Assembly: GCA_037447655.1 (NCBI GenBank)
Contig: JBBHKE010001392.1
Location: 1-26,785 of the forward strand
DNA: 26,785 nt
Source: Zygnema cylindricum
Taxonomy: Eukaryota; Streptophyta; Zygnematophyceae; Zygnematales; Zygnemataceae
Direction of reading: 5' to 3'
Part shown: positions 1 to 9,739 of the stretch, one piece after another
Position numbering within the stretch: the first letter of the stretch is position 1
Layout of the letters: every line of letters begins with the position of its first letter
Notes under the pieces: model-generated
The model's database searches: none
Told to the model about the DNA's origin: nothing
What the model saw: the letters and a program-made list of their open reading frames with translations, nothing else
Translations under genes and position numbers: made by a program

Positions 1-1660
1 ACTTTTTTTTTCCCCCTTCTTTTCCTTTTTTTTCTTTTATTTTTTTGCCTTTTCATTTTTTTCTCTTTTTTCTTTTACATTTTTTTTCTTTTTTTCCGAC
101 CTCCAAAAGTTTTCGTTAAAAAAACTCACTTTATGGTTGTTAACTATTTTACGTTTAAAAGTTTATGTGACAAAATCACCACTTTTTTTTTTACCTTTCA
201 AAATGCTGTAAGAGCATATATTTATTTTTAACATCAACTGAACTCGTTAATCTTCCTTCCTCTTTATTTTTTTATTGCTTTTAAAATAATGTTTTATTTT
301 TTTGCGCCGTTTTTTCTTTTTTGTAAAGATGCAAAGAATGTAAAGAATGTGAAGATTGAGAAAATATGACAGTCAATATAAAATAAAGGATGTGTTGTAA
401 AAAAACCTTGTGTTGGGAGGAAGAAACTATATGTATTCGATTTAGGTCGTAAAAAATACAAAACCGGAAAGACACTTTGAACCGCTCGAGAACAATTTCC
501 AAACAGTTTTTTTTTTTTGTTGAAAATTATTAGTTACCATAGAATATTTGTCTTTTCTTTTAGTCTGGATCATGAAATACTGACTGAACAGTATTTTTCA
601 CATTTGTAGAAGGTAAAAATATCAAGGTATTTGATACAAGGGAAGAATATAATATGAGAATATGATACAAAAGAAAATAATATACACGATGTTTGATACA
701 AGGTAACAATATTTGATACAGAAGGAGATAAGAATATGTGATACCAAAAATACTCTTCCCTCTTCCAATTCTTAAGCATATTATACTGTGAATTGCCCTA
801 ATGCTTAACTCAATCCCAGCCTCTGTTAAAGGTCTCTAGCAACAAAAGTAATAAAAAAATAGTCTTAATAATAATGTTTATTACTTTAACAATAATTCTT
901 CAATAATTCTTAACAATCATTAACAGTACAACAGTGACCAAAACAAATTCTACATCCACCAATCCAGGTTAAAAAAAAGTACAAAAAGACAAAATGTGAG
1001 AATATATTGTCCCAAAAGCTTCAGAAATACAGTCAAAGAAACATCAAAGAAATAACACTCGTAAACTCAAAGTTTATCTGTTTTCCCCATATTTTTTGAA
1101 CAACTATGTCCTTCAAGTGACTTCGGCGTTCCCAAGAAAGTAAAAAAAAAAAAAGAAGGATATGAACCAGGGCATTGTCATATTGTGACTGTTTTTACTT
1201 TCCCTTATACTTGAATGGTTTCACTCAACCAAAAGACTTGATTTATGTCACTGTCTTTAACTCTTACTTCGCTTTTTCTAATGATTTTTTTTTCTTTCGT
1301 TATGGACACGATGGTGACGGGTTTTTACTATCTAATCTCCCCCTCTCTCTCTCTTACTTTGAGCTAAAGGGTCTTTACAAAGCTAGAGTCTAAATGTGTG
1401 CAAACTAGGAGAAAAGCGAGTGATAAAGGTTACAAAAAAACAAGAAAGGAAAGAAAAAAGGAAAACAAGGCAAAAATACACAATGATTATCAAATGTCTT
1501 GACAGAGACTAACGCTATTTCACCTTTTATGGTCGCATCAACAATTGGGCATTGCATCGCGAAGTAATCTACATTCGGCAAAACTATTTAAAGACGCTTT
1601 TATGGTGTCGGGAGAAGACAAAAGAGGCTCTCCGCGTTCATCATAAAATGTTGCAACGGT
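1..1660. other. AT-rich non-coding stretch, no gene seen
   Basis: Long T and A homopolymers, especially at 1-200, dominate this stretch. Open frames on both strands are short and made of low-complexity residues (Phe, Ser, Leu, Lys), with no recognisable motif. Around 590-745 a loose repeat of TTTGATACAAGG-like words occurs. The host gene on the minus strand may have its terminal exon or 3' UTR here, but I could not pick out an exon. Confidence 0.5.
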
Positions 1661-1771
1661 TTGAAACATTCAACTGTGTCATACTCCTTCCCTTGTTGCC
1701 AGTTACTGTGTCCAGAAAAGACAAAAGGGTTTAAAGTATTTAACCGTGTCATACTCTTTCCTTGTTGTCAG
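1661..1771. repeat. Two-copy direct repeat
   Basis: A segment of about 42 bp at 1661-1702 recurs with small changes at 1731-1771. Shared core words are TGTGTCATACTC(C/T)TTCC and CTTGTTG(C/T)CAG. Each copy is associated with an AGACAAAAG word upstream. There is no coding signal. Confidence 0.6.
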
Positions 1772-1850
1772 CAATCCATGTCACGCTCTGATACGTGACT
1801 TATACGTCCTTTCACTGTTTGGTACAAGCCTCGGCCTCCTTCCAGGCAGC

Positions 1851-2150
1851 CTGTGACAACAGTCACACAATTTTCAGAAGCAATATATTTGGTATGTTAA
1901 TACATGGTGACAGCGACAAAAGTCACAAAAGTTTCAGAAGCAGTATATATGGTACATTAGTGTATAGTGCCTGTGACAGCAAAAATCTAGACGCAATATA
2001 TTTGGTGTATTAGCATAAAGTGGCTGGAACAACAGACACACAATTTACAGAAACAAAATATTTGGCATATTCGTATATAGTACCTGTGACAACAGTCATC
2101 CAAAATTTTCAGAAGCAACATATTTGGTACATTGGAATGTATAGTGCATA
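1851..2150. repeat. Diverged tandem repeat, about five units of 55-64 bp
   Basis: Units begin near 1851, 1906, 1970, 2025 and 2086. Each carries in order a GTGACA(A/G)C-type word, a TTTCAGAAGCA-type word, an (A/C)ATAT(T/A)TGGTA-type word and a GTATA-TAGTG(C/G)CT-type word. The units differ by substitutions and small indels, so the array is old. Short frames cross it, but all are by-products of the repeat. Confidence 0.8.
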
Positions 2151-2253
2151 TTCGGTATTTAGTGTATTGGTCCACACAAAGCTGAAACTAAGACTCCATG
2201 ATTCCAACATGTAAAATCCAAGAGCAAAATAACTGGATTTCTCTTTGCTTTAT

Positions 2254-2450
2254 CGGAGAGGGAGAATGAGGGGCAGAGGGAGAAGGAGAGGAAAAAGAAA
2301 CGCCAGAGGCAGAGGGAGAGGAAAAAGAAACGCCAGAGGCAGAGGGAGCGGGAGGAGGGTTGAAGGGAGAAAGAGGAAGAGAGAGAGGCTGGGCAGAGGG
2401 AGAAGGAGAGAGAAAGGGGCATAAATCATTAGGAGAGGGAGAGAAGTCAT
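2254..2450. repeat. Purine-rich simple sequence with a 30-bp tandem duplication
   Basis: The plus strand is almost entirely A and G, in GAGGGAGA-like words. A 30-bp segment containing AAAGAAACGCCAGAGGCAG occurs twice, at about 2291 and 2321. On the minus strand the open frame of the upstream exon reads through this block as repeated Pro-Leu/Phe-Leu residues. That composition is better explained by simple sequence than by a functional C-terminus. Confidence 0.8.
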
Positions 2451-2552
2451 CAAGAGCACCTCAAGGCAACTTTCAAGAGCTTCGCAAAGCAATAAGCGAG
2501 ACAAACAAAAGAAACAGTTAAAAGGGTTCGCAGTGCCAGAAACCTTACTGAC

Positions 2553-5500
2553 CTTCTCTCTCTCCAGCCTAGAAATAGGCTTCTTAAGTGCTTCTCCAAG
2601 CCCCAGGCCACCCCAAGGATCTCCCTCCACTTTTGCTTTTTCCATTGTTTGCGTAGGTTTTGCCTTCGTTTCGGTTGTCGATTGCACTTGTTCTTTCTCA
2701 AGTCTCTGCGCTTTTTCCGTGATAAGCGTTTTCTTCGGGAAAATATCACTTAAACTTCCTTGAGTAGCCTCGATTTTTTTTTCCGGCGCCGTTTTTGAGT
2801 TCTGGTTAACTTTTGTTTCCCCCAATCCCCTTGACTTTAATGAAGCATTTTTTTCTCGTTGGAGCCTCGATGTGTGCTTCACGAGAACATCTCCAAGGCC
2901 TTCTCCAGGCTTTGAAACGCTCGTATCACTACTAGAAACTGACATACTTTCCTTGCAACCCTTCCCTGAATTCCCTTTTGCCTTTTCACATGATGCTTCT
3001 CCTTTTGCCTTTTCAATTTCCATCTCCAATCTTGATTTACGCTCGATAAGACTGGCGCCAAATTTCCCTTCGGTACTGGCGTGACTCAGCTTAGGTCCTT
3101 TGTTTGTAACTCCAACTGCTGTCGAAGAGTCTCCTTGCAATTTTTTGTTGGACTTTCCTTGTAGCTTTACTTCTTTTTTCACAAGAATGTCTCCTAAACC
3201 CTGCGATTCACCACCGTTATTCTCTGTTTTTTTCCCTTTCGCCAGTCGAGGGGCCAGATCTCCTTCATTTTGCTTTGCAGCAATCTTATCGCGTTCCAAA
3301 CGAGACAACTGTTTTTTAAAGACAACTTCACCCAAGCTTGGTTCACTTTCTTGATTTTCTACCTTCTTAGTTTTGTCAAATGAAGAATTTGAATTTCTTC
3401 CATCCTTCATTATGTCAGTAGCTTCTCTTTCGGCACTTTGGGCACTTCGGGAAGATTTTCTTGCTTCAATTTCTTTTTCCAGCCTACTTTTGTGCTTCAC
3501 AAAACCGTCTCCCAGTCCGTTTCTTGAGCCTCCTTCCTCCAATTTTTCTTCCCTTTTCTTCTCTATGGGAGCTCTGCCCTCTGACGATCCACTTGCTAGA
3601 TCTCCTCCATTCTGCTTAGCTACAAGCTTTTCGCGTTCTAAACGAGACAACTGTTTCTTAAACACAATTTCTCCTAAGCTTTTTTCACTTTCTTGGTTTT
3701 CTAGCCTCTTACTTCTGTCAAATGAATAATTTAAATTTCTTCCATCCTTAATAATGTCAGTAGTACCTCTTTGGGCACTGCAGGAGGAAGCCGCTTTTGA
3801 TGCTTCAATTTCTCTTTCCAGTCGACTTTTATGCTTCACAAAACCGTCTCCAAGTCCGTTTTTAAATCCTCCTTCCTCCATTTTTTCCTCCCCTCTCTTT
3901 CCTGTGGGACCTCTACCCTCTGACAATCCACTTGCACTGGCATTTTTGGCAGCTGCCAGATCCCTTTCAAGCCTCGATACATGCTTTTGTAAATCAAATC
4001 TTAAGCCTCCCTCCACAAACTCTCCCTCTCCCTCTCCCACTCCCTCTCCCCCTTCCACCCCCTCCTCTTCCTTTCCCTCTCTCTCGCCCTTCCCCTCTCC
4101 CTCTCCCTTTCCCTTTCCCTCTCCCGTACACTCTCCTTCATAGCTGCTTTTTGATTTCTCCTGGTCGGCTTTTACTTCACATGTACTGTCCTGAAGGGTA
4201 TTTTTATTATTTACATCGGCATTATTTGCAGAAGCAGCAGCTTTTTCTGCTTGAAGTCTACTGACATGTTTCCTCATTATGTCTCCAAGCCCCCCTCCAC
4301 TGATTCTCCTTACTCCTGTTTCCCTGACATCCTTTAATTCTTCCAGTAGATTGCCGACGAGAGAATGAGTAGCCACAATAGCCGCCAAAGCAGCTTTCTG
4401 CTGAGGTCCAAGTTCCTGTACTCTCTCAGCCATTAACTCTTCCAGAAAATGTGATTTTTTCCCGTCTGTTTCTATCGTATCACGATCCTTCGCCTGGTTT
4501 TCCTTTGTGTCATTCTCGAATTCTTCTTCTTCACCTTCTTCAGCAATCTCATTTAAAACCTCAAGTCTCTCAAAATTTTCCTCTCCATCTTCAGCACCAT
4601 ATTGTTTTTCTTCAGATGTGGCATTAACAGCTTGTACGCATTGATACTCAGCAATAGCAGAGTGCATTTCTCCTCCAGCCTCAGTATCAATTACAGGATC
4701 ATTTTCTTTTCCAGGACCATTCGTTTTAATAGGAAATTCGGCAGGATCATTCTCTTTTACAGAGTCATGCTCTTCTACAGGATGCTTTCCTACTACAGGA
4801 AATTCTGTTAAGGAGAGACGCAATAGTTTCTGATCTGTAAAGTCGTCAAGAATTCCGTCCTCGTCCCTCACATTTGCCAGCTTCTGAAGAGCATTCTTTA
4901 CAGCAAGTACAACTTCCCTTTCAATGTCTCGTACACTCTGTACGGATGTGAAAATTGCATTTCTCAAGTGATCTCCACTAGGCTGAATTGCTGACGACAT
5001 GTCTCCATTGTGAGGACCCTGGTCTCGAAAAATCACACCAATTTCTGTCGCTTTTTGGAGTGCTTCAGCAGCTTGTTCTTCAGCTTTTTGGGCCGCCTGG
5101 ATTGCAGAACTTGATGGGATCCTGCAAAAAAAGACAACATGTATCATTTCAACTTTGTGATTATTTTTTATCGATAATTGATTTTTTTTATATATTGATT
5201 ATGATTTTTTCATTGATTGTTGATTATTCACTTTTTTTTTATTTGTTAATTTAACTAATTGGGCTGTCTGGATTGCAGCATTTGACGGTATCCTGCAGAA
5301 AATGACAACATGCATCATTTCAACTTTGATGATTGATTTCTGCAACTCCTGCAAAAAAAGACTAAACTTGTTATTTCAGCTTTGATTATTGATGTTTTTT
5401 ATTGATTAATTATTTATTTATTTATCTGAGCTGCCTGGATTGCAGAATTTGATGGAATCCTGCAAAAAACAGACAACATCTCATTTCTTGAATATTTGTA

Positions 5501-7203
5501 TGGATTATCATTGAATTCTAATTTATTTAGTTATTCATTTGAGTTGCCTGGATTGCAAATTTCAAATTCACCATTCCTGCTGTTCAACATTTCAACATAT
5601 AGAAAAGCATGAATGCTAACTGGGAAATCAATTGTTATTGCTCATTAGCTGGAGATCTAGCGAGTAAATAACTGCTGAAATGAACTGAACAAGGAGAAAG
5701 AAAAAGCATAAAAGCAAGGCGAATGTAACAGCATGACAAATTGCAAAAAAACTGCCATTCATCAAACATGGAACCAAGATTGAATCTGCACATATGTTTC
5801 CCTGCATATTAGACTTGCTCTGCCAGAATAATGCATATTTTCAAAGAAGCCTGATCATGATTCCAAATTAATATGACAAAGCTGGGGCATTCTTCCTTTC
5901 AAAGCTTCAGTATTATGAGTTAAAAATAGTAGTACTTACCCCGCTAAATCCAAAACTCGGCACCAGGCTGCCTCTACCAATGCAACACGGCGATAGTCTG
6001 TGGCTTCCTGAGCAGCAGTAGTTGAAGCAAGTTTCTCCCGTTCTATGCGACTCAGTTTGCTAGGGAGCAAGGTTTCACCCAAAGATCCTTGTATGGTACC
6101 ATCTTTCTCCTGCAAACTCTCAAAAACAAAAAACGGCAGATTATGGTTAAATTAATTTGCCTGATTTTCAATTGAAGTTTCATAGTTAACCAGGAATATT
6201 CTTCATCAAATCTTGATTTATCTTGCAAGAAATTCAGGTGAAAGTCACATTTCCAGGTCGTCCTTAGTACAAATTGATGATTGACCAACAAAGAAAGCAT
6301 TCTGATACATCCACTACTTTCAGACATTGCGCAGTGTGGTCCACACTGTTTTCAAATCCAGATTAAATACGATGGCATTAAAAAATCACTAGTGTTAAAA
6401 GTGTGCCTCCAGAAGACAACAACACTATGATCTCAAAAAAGTCCTTTGCAAAGCAAACAGGTGCATTGAATACGTTCTATTGACCTCTGCTGTTAAATCA
6501 CCGCCATCTGCAGGTATAAGACGGTATTTTTTCCGGAGGTAAGTTCAGATTAGTGTCAGAAGTTACAGAGAATGGATACAAGTTTTTTTCTACAAGAACT
6601 TGATTTATCAAGATCTGATACAATCATAAACAGTGGGCGTTCTGACTGAGTTTTTTAGCCATACAAACAGAGTCTTATTAGATAACAGCTGCAAAAAAAA
6701 ATAAAAAAAAATGATAATGACAATCCGGTCAATATCAAGTTTTATCAATAGATTACCAAGAGCTTAAGGTACAACAATACCTGCAAAAGTTTTATCTTCC
6801 TTTCGAGAAAGGATTCCTTTTTAGCTCTTGGAAACCATCGCATTGGTGAGGCACCTTTTGCTGGAGACCTCAAACTCCTTCCTTTTACATTTTTCAGAGG
6901 AGTTTTTATAGGAGTTCTCAAAGGAGATTTCAAAGGAGTTTTCCTAGCTGGAGGTTTTCTGGCGGACCTTTCTACTTCTCTACGAGCAGGAGAAAACGAA
7001 TATTGCACTGTTTCTACATGGATATCTGGAGAACCGGGAGATGACGTTTGCTGTGGAACGTGAGAAGACGATAAGATTGGAACACGTGATGCCTTTCCTA
7101 AGATGTCATGGATATAATTCCCAGTTTGTTCGTTTTCCGTTGGCTTTATCTGAGTTGACATTTCTGCAAGAATTCGACTCTTTGACTCTTCTGGACAAGC
7201 CAT
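2553..7203 (-). CDS. Multi-exon gene for a repetitive protein with LGDxxVKHxSRLEREK modules, function unknown
   Basis: Proposed exons, in transcript order, are 7203-6781, 6109-5940 and 5121-2553. The donors are GTATTG and GTAAGT, the acceptors TTTGCAG and TTTTTGCAG, and the frame stays open across both junctions, with one Gly codon split between exons 2 and 3. The start ATG (7203) has a favourable ATGGC context. Residues 1-141 are hydrophilic and end in a basic Pro-rich stretch with many SP/TP pairs (about 80-125). Exon 2 carries the first SRIEREK module. Exon 3 has an acidic stretch near residue 396, a Gly/Glu simple repeat (526-567) and about ten further modules near residues 472, 569, 619, 674, 734, 791, 837, 884, 937 and 1036. 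The C-terminus is uncertain. After the last EREK (2553) a GTCAGT donor follows; reading on instead gives a low-complexity Leu/Pro/Phe tail to a stop at 2250. The heptad-like charged modules suggest a coiled-coil or scaffold protein (inference). I do not recognise the family's function. Confidence 0.75.
3250..3918 (-). repeat. Tandem duplication of about 342 bp inside exon 3
   Basis: About 3250-3576 and about 3590-3918 are clearly the same sequence, offset by 342 bp (114 codons). The duplication therefore preserves the reading frame. Each unit encodes one GLGDGFVKHKSRLE module and one SLGE(I/V)VFKKQLSRLER module, plus the linker DIxKDGRN. The DNA-level similarity is still obvious, so this duplication is younger than the other, protein-level-only module repeats in the exon. 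Confidence 0.85.
4015..4140. repeat. In-frame (CCCTCT)-like microsatellite in exon 3
   Basis: On the plus strand this is CCCTCT/CCCTTT words. On the coding strand it reads GAGGGA-like and yields a run of alternating Gly and Glu/Lys residues (protein positions about 526-567). No stop is created, and the flanking frames on both sides are intact. The same simple-sequence type recurs at 25840-25910 and 26263-26596. Confidence 0.85.
5090..5575 (-). repeat. Repeated splice-acceptor/exon-start unit in intron 2
   Basis: The acceptor and first codons of exon 3 (about 5090-5150) recur in the intron at about 5261-5320 and 5429-5480. A fragment holding the acceptor side lies at 5346-5395, and one holding the exon side at 5541-5570. 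On the minus strand the better copies keep a pyrimidine-containing tract, GCAG, and then codons for I-P-S-(S/N)-(S/A)-A-I-Q-(A/T)-A-Q. They then run into stops (after about 14 and 31 codons). The intron therefore contains duplicated, potentially usable acceptors. Confidence 0.85.
6110..6780 (-). other. Intron 1 of the host gene
   Basis: This lies between donor GTATTG (6780) and acceptor TTTGCAG (6110). It is AT-rich on the minus strand, with no module-encoding frame inside. I see no other feature in it. The boundaries come from splice consensus and from the fact that joining the exons keeps one reading frame. Confidence 0.7.
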
Positions 7204-8044
7204 AGTGGCAGTATGGATATTTTCTGGTAAGGGAAAAGCTTTTATTTAGCAGAGATATTAACAAGCAGCTGATTTGTTCAACAAAAAAAGTAAAGTAATG
7301 GAGAAAGAGTGACAAATACAGTTGCTGGCTGGACTTAGAGAGAAAAAACAAAGCAGAGAGAAAAAGTGAACACTCTCTAGTAGTAGTAAGCCAGAGCTCT
7401 CCTGCTGCTGAAAATCAAAATTCAAATTGCTGGTTGAGCCGTTACAGGATGCTCGGAAACAGTATCAGCAATTCAGCACAGTATAATTGCTAAATCTAAC
7501 GCAAAAATTTAATCAAATCAGTACCCCAAACCACTCATTAAGTAAAAGGAGGTCAAGTGCATAGTATTAATTCGTTAATAAGCTTGCATAGCCACAAGTC
7601 GACGAAAAGTGCAAAGCATTTTGGTCCACTTGTACATTGATAGCAGAAAAGTCTGAATATAGTGTGATCTATTAAATTTATATTTCACAAATGGACTGAA
7701 CCGTTACAGGATGCAGTGACAGTTAATTGACCACAAGCTTTAATCAGAATACGTACTCGGGCTACTTGTTAAGAACTAAAAATCAGATCTAAAAGTATTT
7801 ATTTTTTTACGCATATAACTATCCTCTATGTCCGTGAAGTCGACGAGATGTGCAAATACAAATTAAGCAGTACCACAAACCACTCGTTACCTTCGGATAG
7901 ATTCAATTGCACATTATTCTTTCTTTAATCAGCCTGCACAGCCACAGTGGACGAGATGTACAAAACATTCTGGTCCGCTTATTCATTTCTACTACCGAAA
8001 TAGCAAATTGGCGTGGACGATTAAATTTTATATCTTCAAACATG
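7204..8044 (-). promoter_or_regulatory. 5' flank of the host gene with three diverged tandem repeats
   Basis: The segment upstream of the start codon has no convincing coding frame. A sequence with the order AATCAGTAC..AAACCACTCGTTA, then a TAGCCAC-AGTCGACGA word, then GTGCAAAGCATT-TGGTCC recurs starting near 7515, 7735 (more diverged) and 7866. A CCGTTACAGGATGC word occurs at about 7439 and 7692. The 5' UTR side (7204-7390) is CT-rich on the sense strand. Promoter function is inferred from position only; no TATA box is assigned. Confidence 0.55.
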
Positions 8045-8466
8045 TAGTGTTGTGTATCGGCAGATTTCCTATTGAATATCGAGTAATCAAGGGGCCGATA
8101 TATCCCTTCGAGACCAGCTAAAACAAGCGCGATATATTTGGTAGGAGGTGGGTGTCTGTACGGTCTTAGTACGGAATCAGTACGCCAAGGGAGGGGAGGG
8201 GGGAGGGGCAGAGGTCGCAAACGGTCAACCGAAACCGTGACCGACCGTTAACCGACCGCCCGCGCCGGATCCGGAACGGATTCGGTTGCCAAATTTTGGG
8301 GGTCGGGCGGTTACGGTCGGTTGATTCACCAGCAAAAACAAAACGGTCGGTTACGGTCGGTCAACCAAAAAACCAAAAAAATGAAAATTTTGTACTGTCC
8401 CTATAATCCAACATTCTTGTACTTTGTACTCTTTGGCATCGTGGAAGTACGTGACATCATGATTAG

Positions 8467-9215
8467 CGTCGCAAATCTGACACGGTATTTATTTCGCAAA
8501 TCAAAGGGAACGCGACAAAGCGTCGCAAATCTGACACAGTACAACCGTGAATCGTTATTAGACTTATGTACTCTATATCGGCGCCCCAAAATTTCGACAT
8601 TGATACCCGAAATACAGTGACTGATTCTATTTTATCCGTGACGTTAATTACGGTTCTTGTGAATTAGCGTCAATGGAATTTCCGTACTTATTTCATGAAT
8701 AGTGTGGTGTACGGAATGTGTTTGCTGGTACAAAACTGTACTTGATTACCGAAAATTGTACAGAAATTGTAGTTAGCTTATGTCGGTTGCATACAGAACC
8801 GCGCTTAGAATAAACGTGGAGTCGAGTTTGCGTAAAAGGCGTTAGCAAACCCAAATTAGAATTATGGATTAATTACACTGAAAGGACGCGACGTGGTACT
8901 TATTGTCAGATTTTGTACTTCTACCTATTTTAACGTATATGTAACGACGACTGATTCTGTATACCTAAATCAGCGTTATAGAGAAATTACAATTAAACAT
9001 TTTTTTCATAATGGTATTGATACACAAAATTAGAATCTATGACACTAATTTATTATTGATACTAATAATTTCTATAGTCTAATAACGATTCACGGTGTAG
9101 TACACTATTCATTTCGCAAATCTTAGGCAACGCGACAAAGCGTCGCAAATCTAACACAGTAGTACACTATTCATTTCGCAAATCTTAGGGAACGCGACAA
9201 ATTGTAATTATTGGC
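8467..9215. repeat. Tandem repeat of about 56 bp, interrupted by a MITE
   Basis: The unit contains ATTTCGCAAATC, AACGCGACAAAG and CGTCGCAAATCTGACACAGTA in that order. A partial plus a full unit lie at 8467-8541. One unit lies at about 9103-9160 and a further one at about 9161-9200. The intact unit junction on the right gives the pre-insertion sequence for the MITE between them. Confidence 0.8.
8542..9096. mobile_element. MITE with ACCGTGAATCGTTATTAGACT inverted ends
   Basis: The inverted termini, about 20 bp, start at 8544 and end at 9096 and are essentially perfect. Comparison with the uninterrupted repeat junction near 9155-9165 suggests a 3-bp GTA duplication at the insertion. The interior is AT-rich and non-coding. 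The ends resemble those of the shorter foldback element at 9802-10017, so the two probably share a transposase source. Confidence 0.75.
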
Positions 9216-9739
9216 TTATTCCGTCGTACATTGATTAATTTTGTACTTTTTCGGTTACGGGCGGGCACGGTTAGTCGCGAAAAATCAAGATTCGGTTAAT
9301 TTTTTTTTTCGTAAACGACGGTCGGTTAACGGTTAACAATTTTGGAGCGTGACAAAACTCGGTCGGGCTCGGTTACTCAGATTTTGGAAAAAAAAAACGG
9401 TCGGTTTCGGGTATACAAATTTTTGACTTTTGCGACCTCTGGGGAGGGGTTACAAAAATTTCGACAGAGCGGCGTACGGAGGTGTAGCGATAGATATCGA
9501 CCCAATAACTCATCGCAAAATATCAATTTTTTATCGCTATATTGGCCTTCTCGATTTACCGGAACGATACATCGATTATCGGTAGGTCAAAGAAAAGCAC
9601 ATAACTAACATCGGCAAGAGGCTTTCTATACACAACACGACATAGTAGTATAGTACACATAAATTTGTAGGTTGATATACAAATTTTACATTGAAATTCG
9701 TCGGTTTGTAAAATCTTTTAATATTTTCAGCATATAATA

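Larger units (their letters stand above)
8209..9441. mobile_element. hAT-like non-autonomous DNA transposon with perfect 8-bp TSD
   Basis: The left end CAGAGGTCGCAAA (8209-8221) is matched by the inverted right end TTTGCGACCTCTG (9429-9441). The flanks are GGGAGGGG on both sides (8201-8208 and 9442-9449), a perfect 8-bp target duplication. The CAGAGG-type terminus and the 8-bp duplication fit the hAT superfamily. The subterminal regions are packed with short GGTCGGTT/AACCGACC-like words in both orientations, as expected of transposase-binding repeats. No transposase frame is present, and the element carries a further insertion (8542-9096). Confidence 0.88.
8045..9640. mobile_element. TGTTGGGTATCG-family TIR element (copy A), split by an hAT-like element
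   Basis: The left end TAGTGTTGTGTATCGG (8045) and the right end CTATACACAACAC (about 9626-9638) are inverted matches to each other and to the ends of the better-preserved copy at 24578-25546. The remaining body (8045-8200 plus 9450-9640) is about 350 bp and contains AATATCGA and TATCGATTATCGG words typical of the family. No ORF is present. I found no convincing target duplication: the 8-bp flanks match at only about half their positions. Confidence 0.6.

Noticed and set aside
1851-2150. Regular repeats as a CRISPR array
   Set aside because: The repeats are directly adjacent and diverged, with no conserved-repeat/unique-spacer pattern, and the DNA is from a plant nucleus.
2250-2552. Continuous open frame giving a Leu/Pro/Phe-rich C-terminal tail to the host protein, possibly a membrane segment
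   Set aside because: The residues come from a purine-rich simple repeat on the plus strand and lie beyond a plausible splice donor. I do not treat it as a transmembrane domain.
4602-4811. Plus-strand open frames overlapping exon 3 as separate genes
   Set aside because: They are antisense to the modular exon, lack motifs, and their composition mirrors the repeated coding strand.
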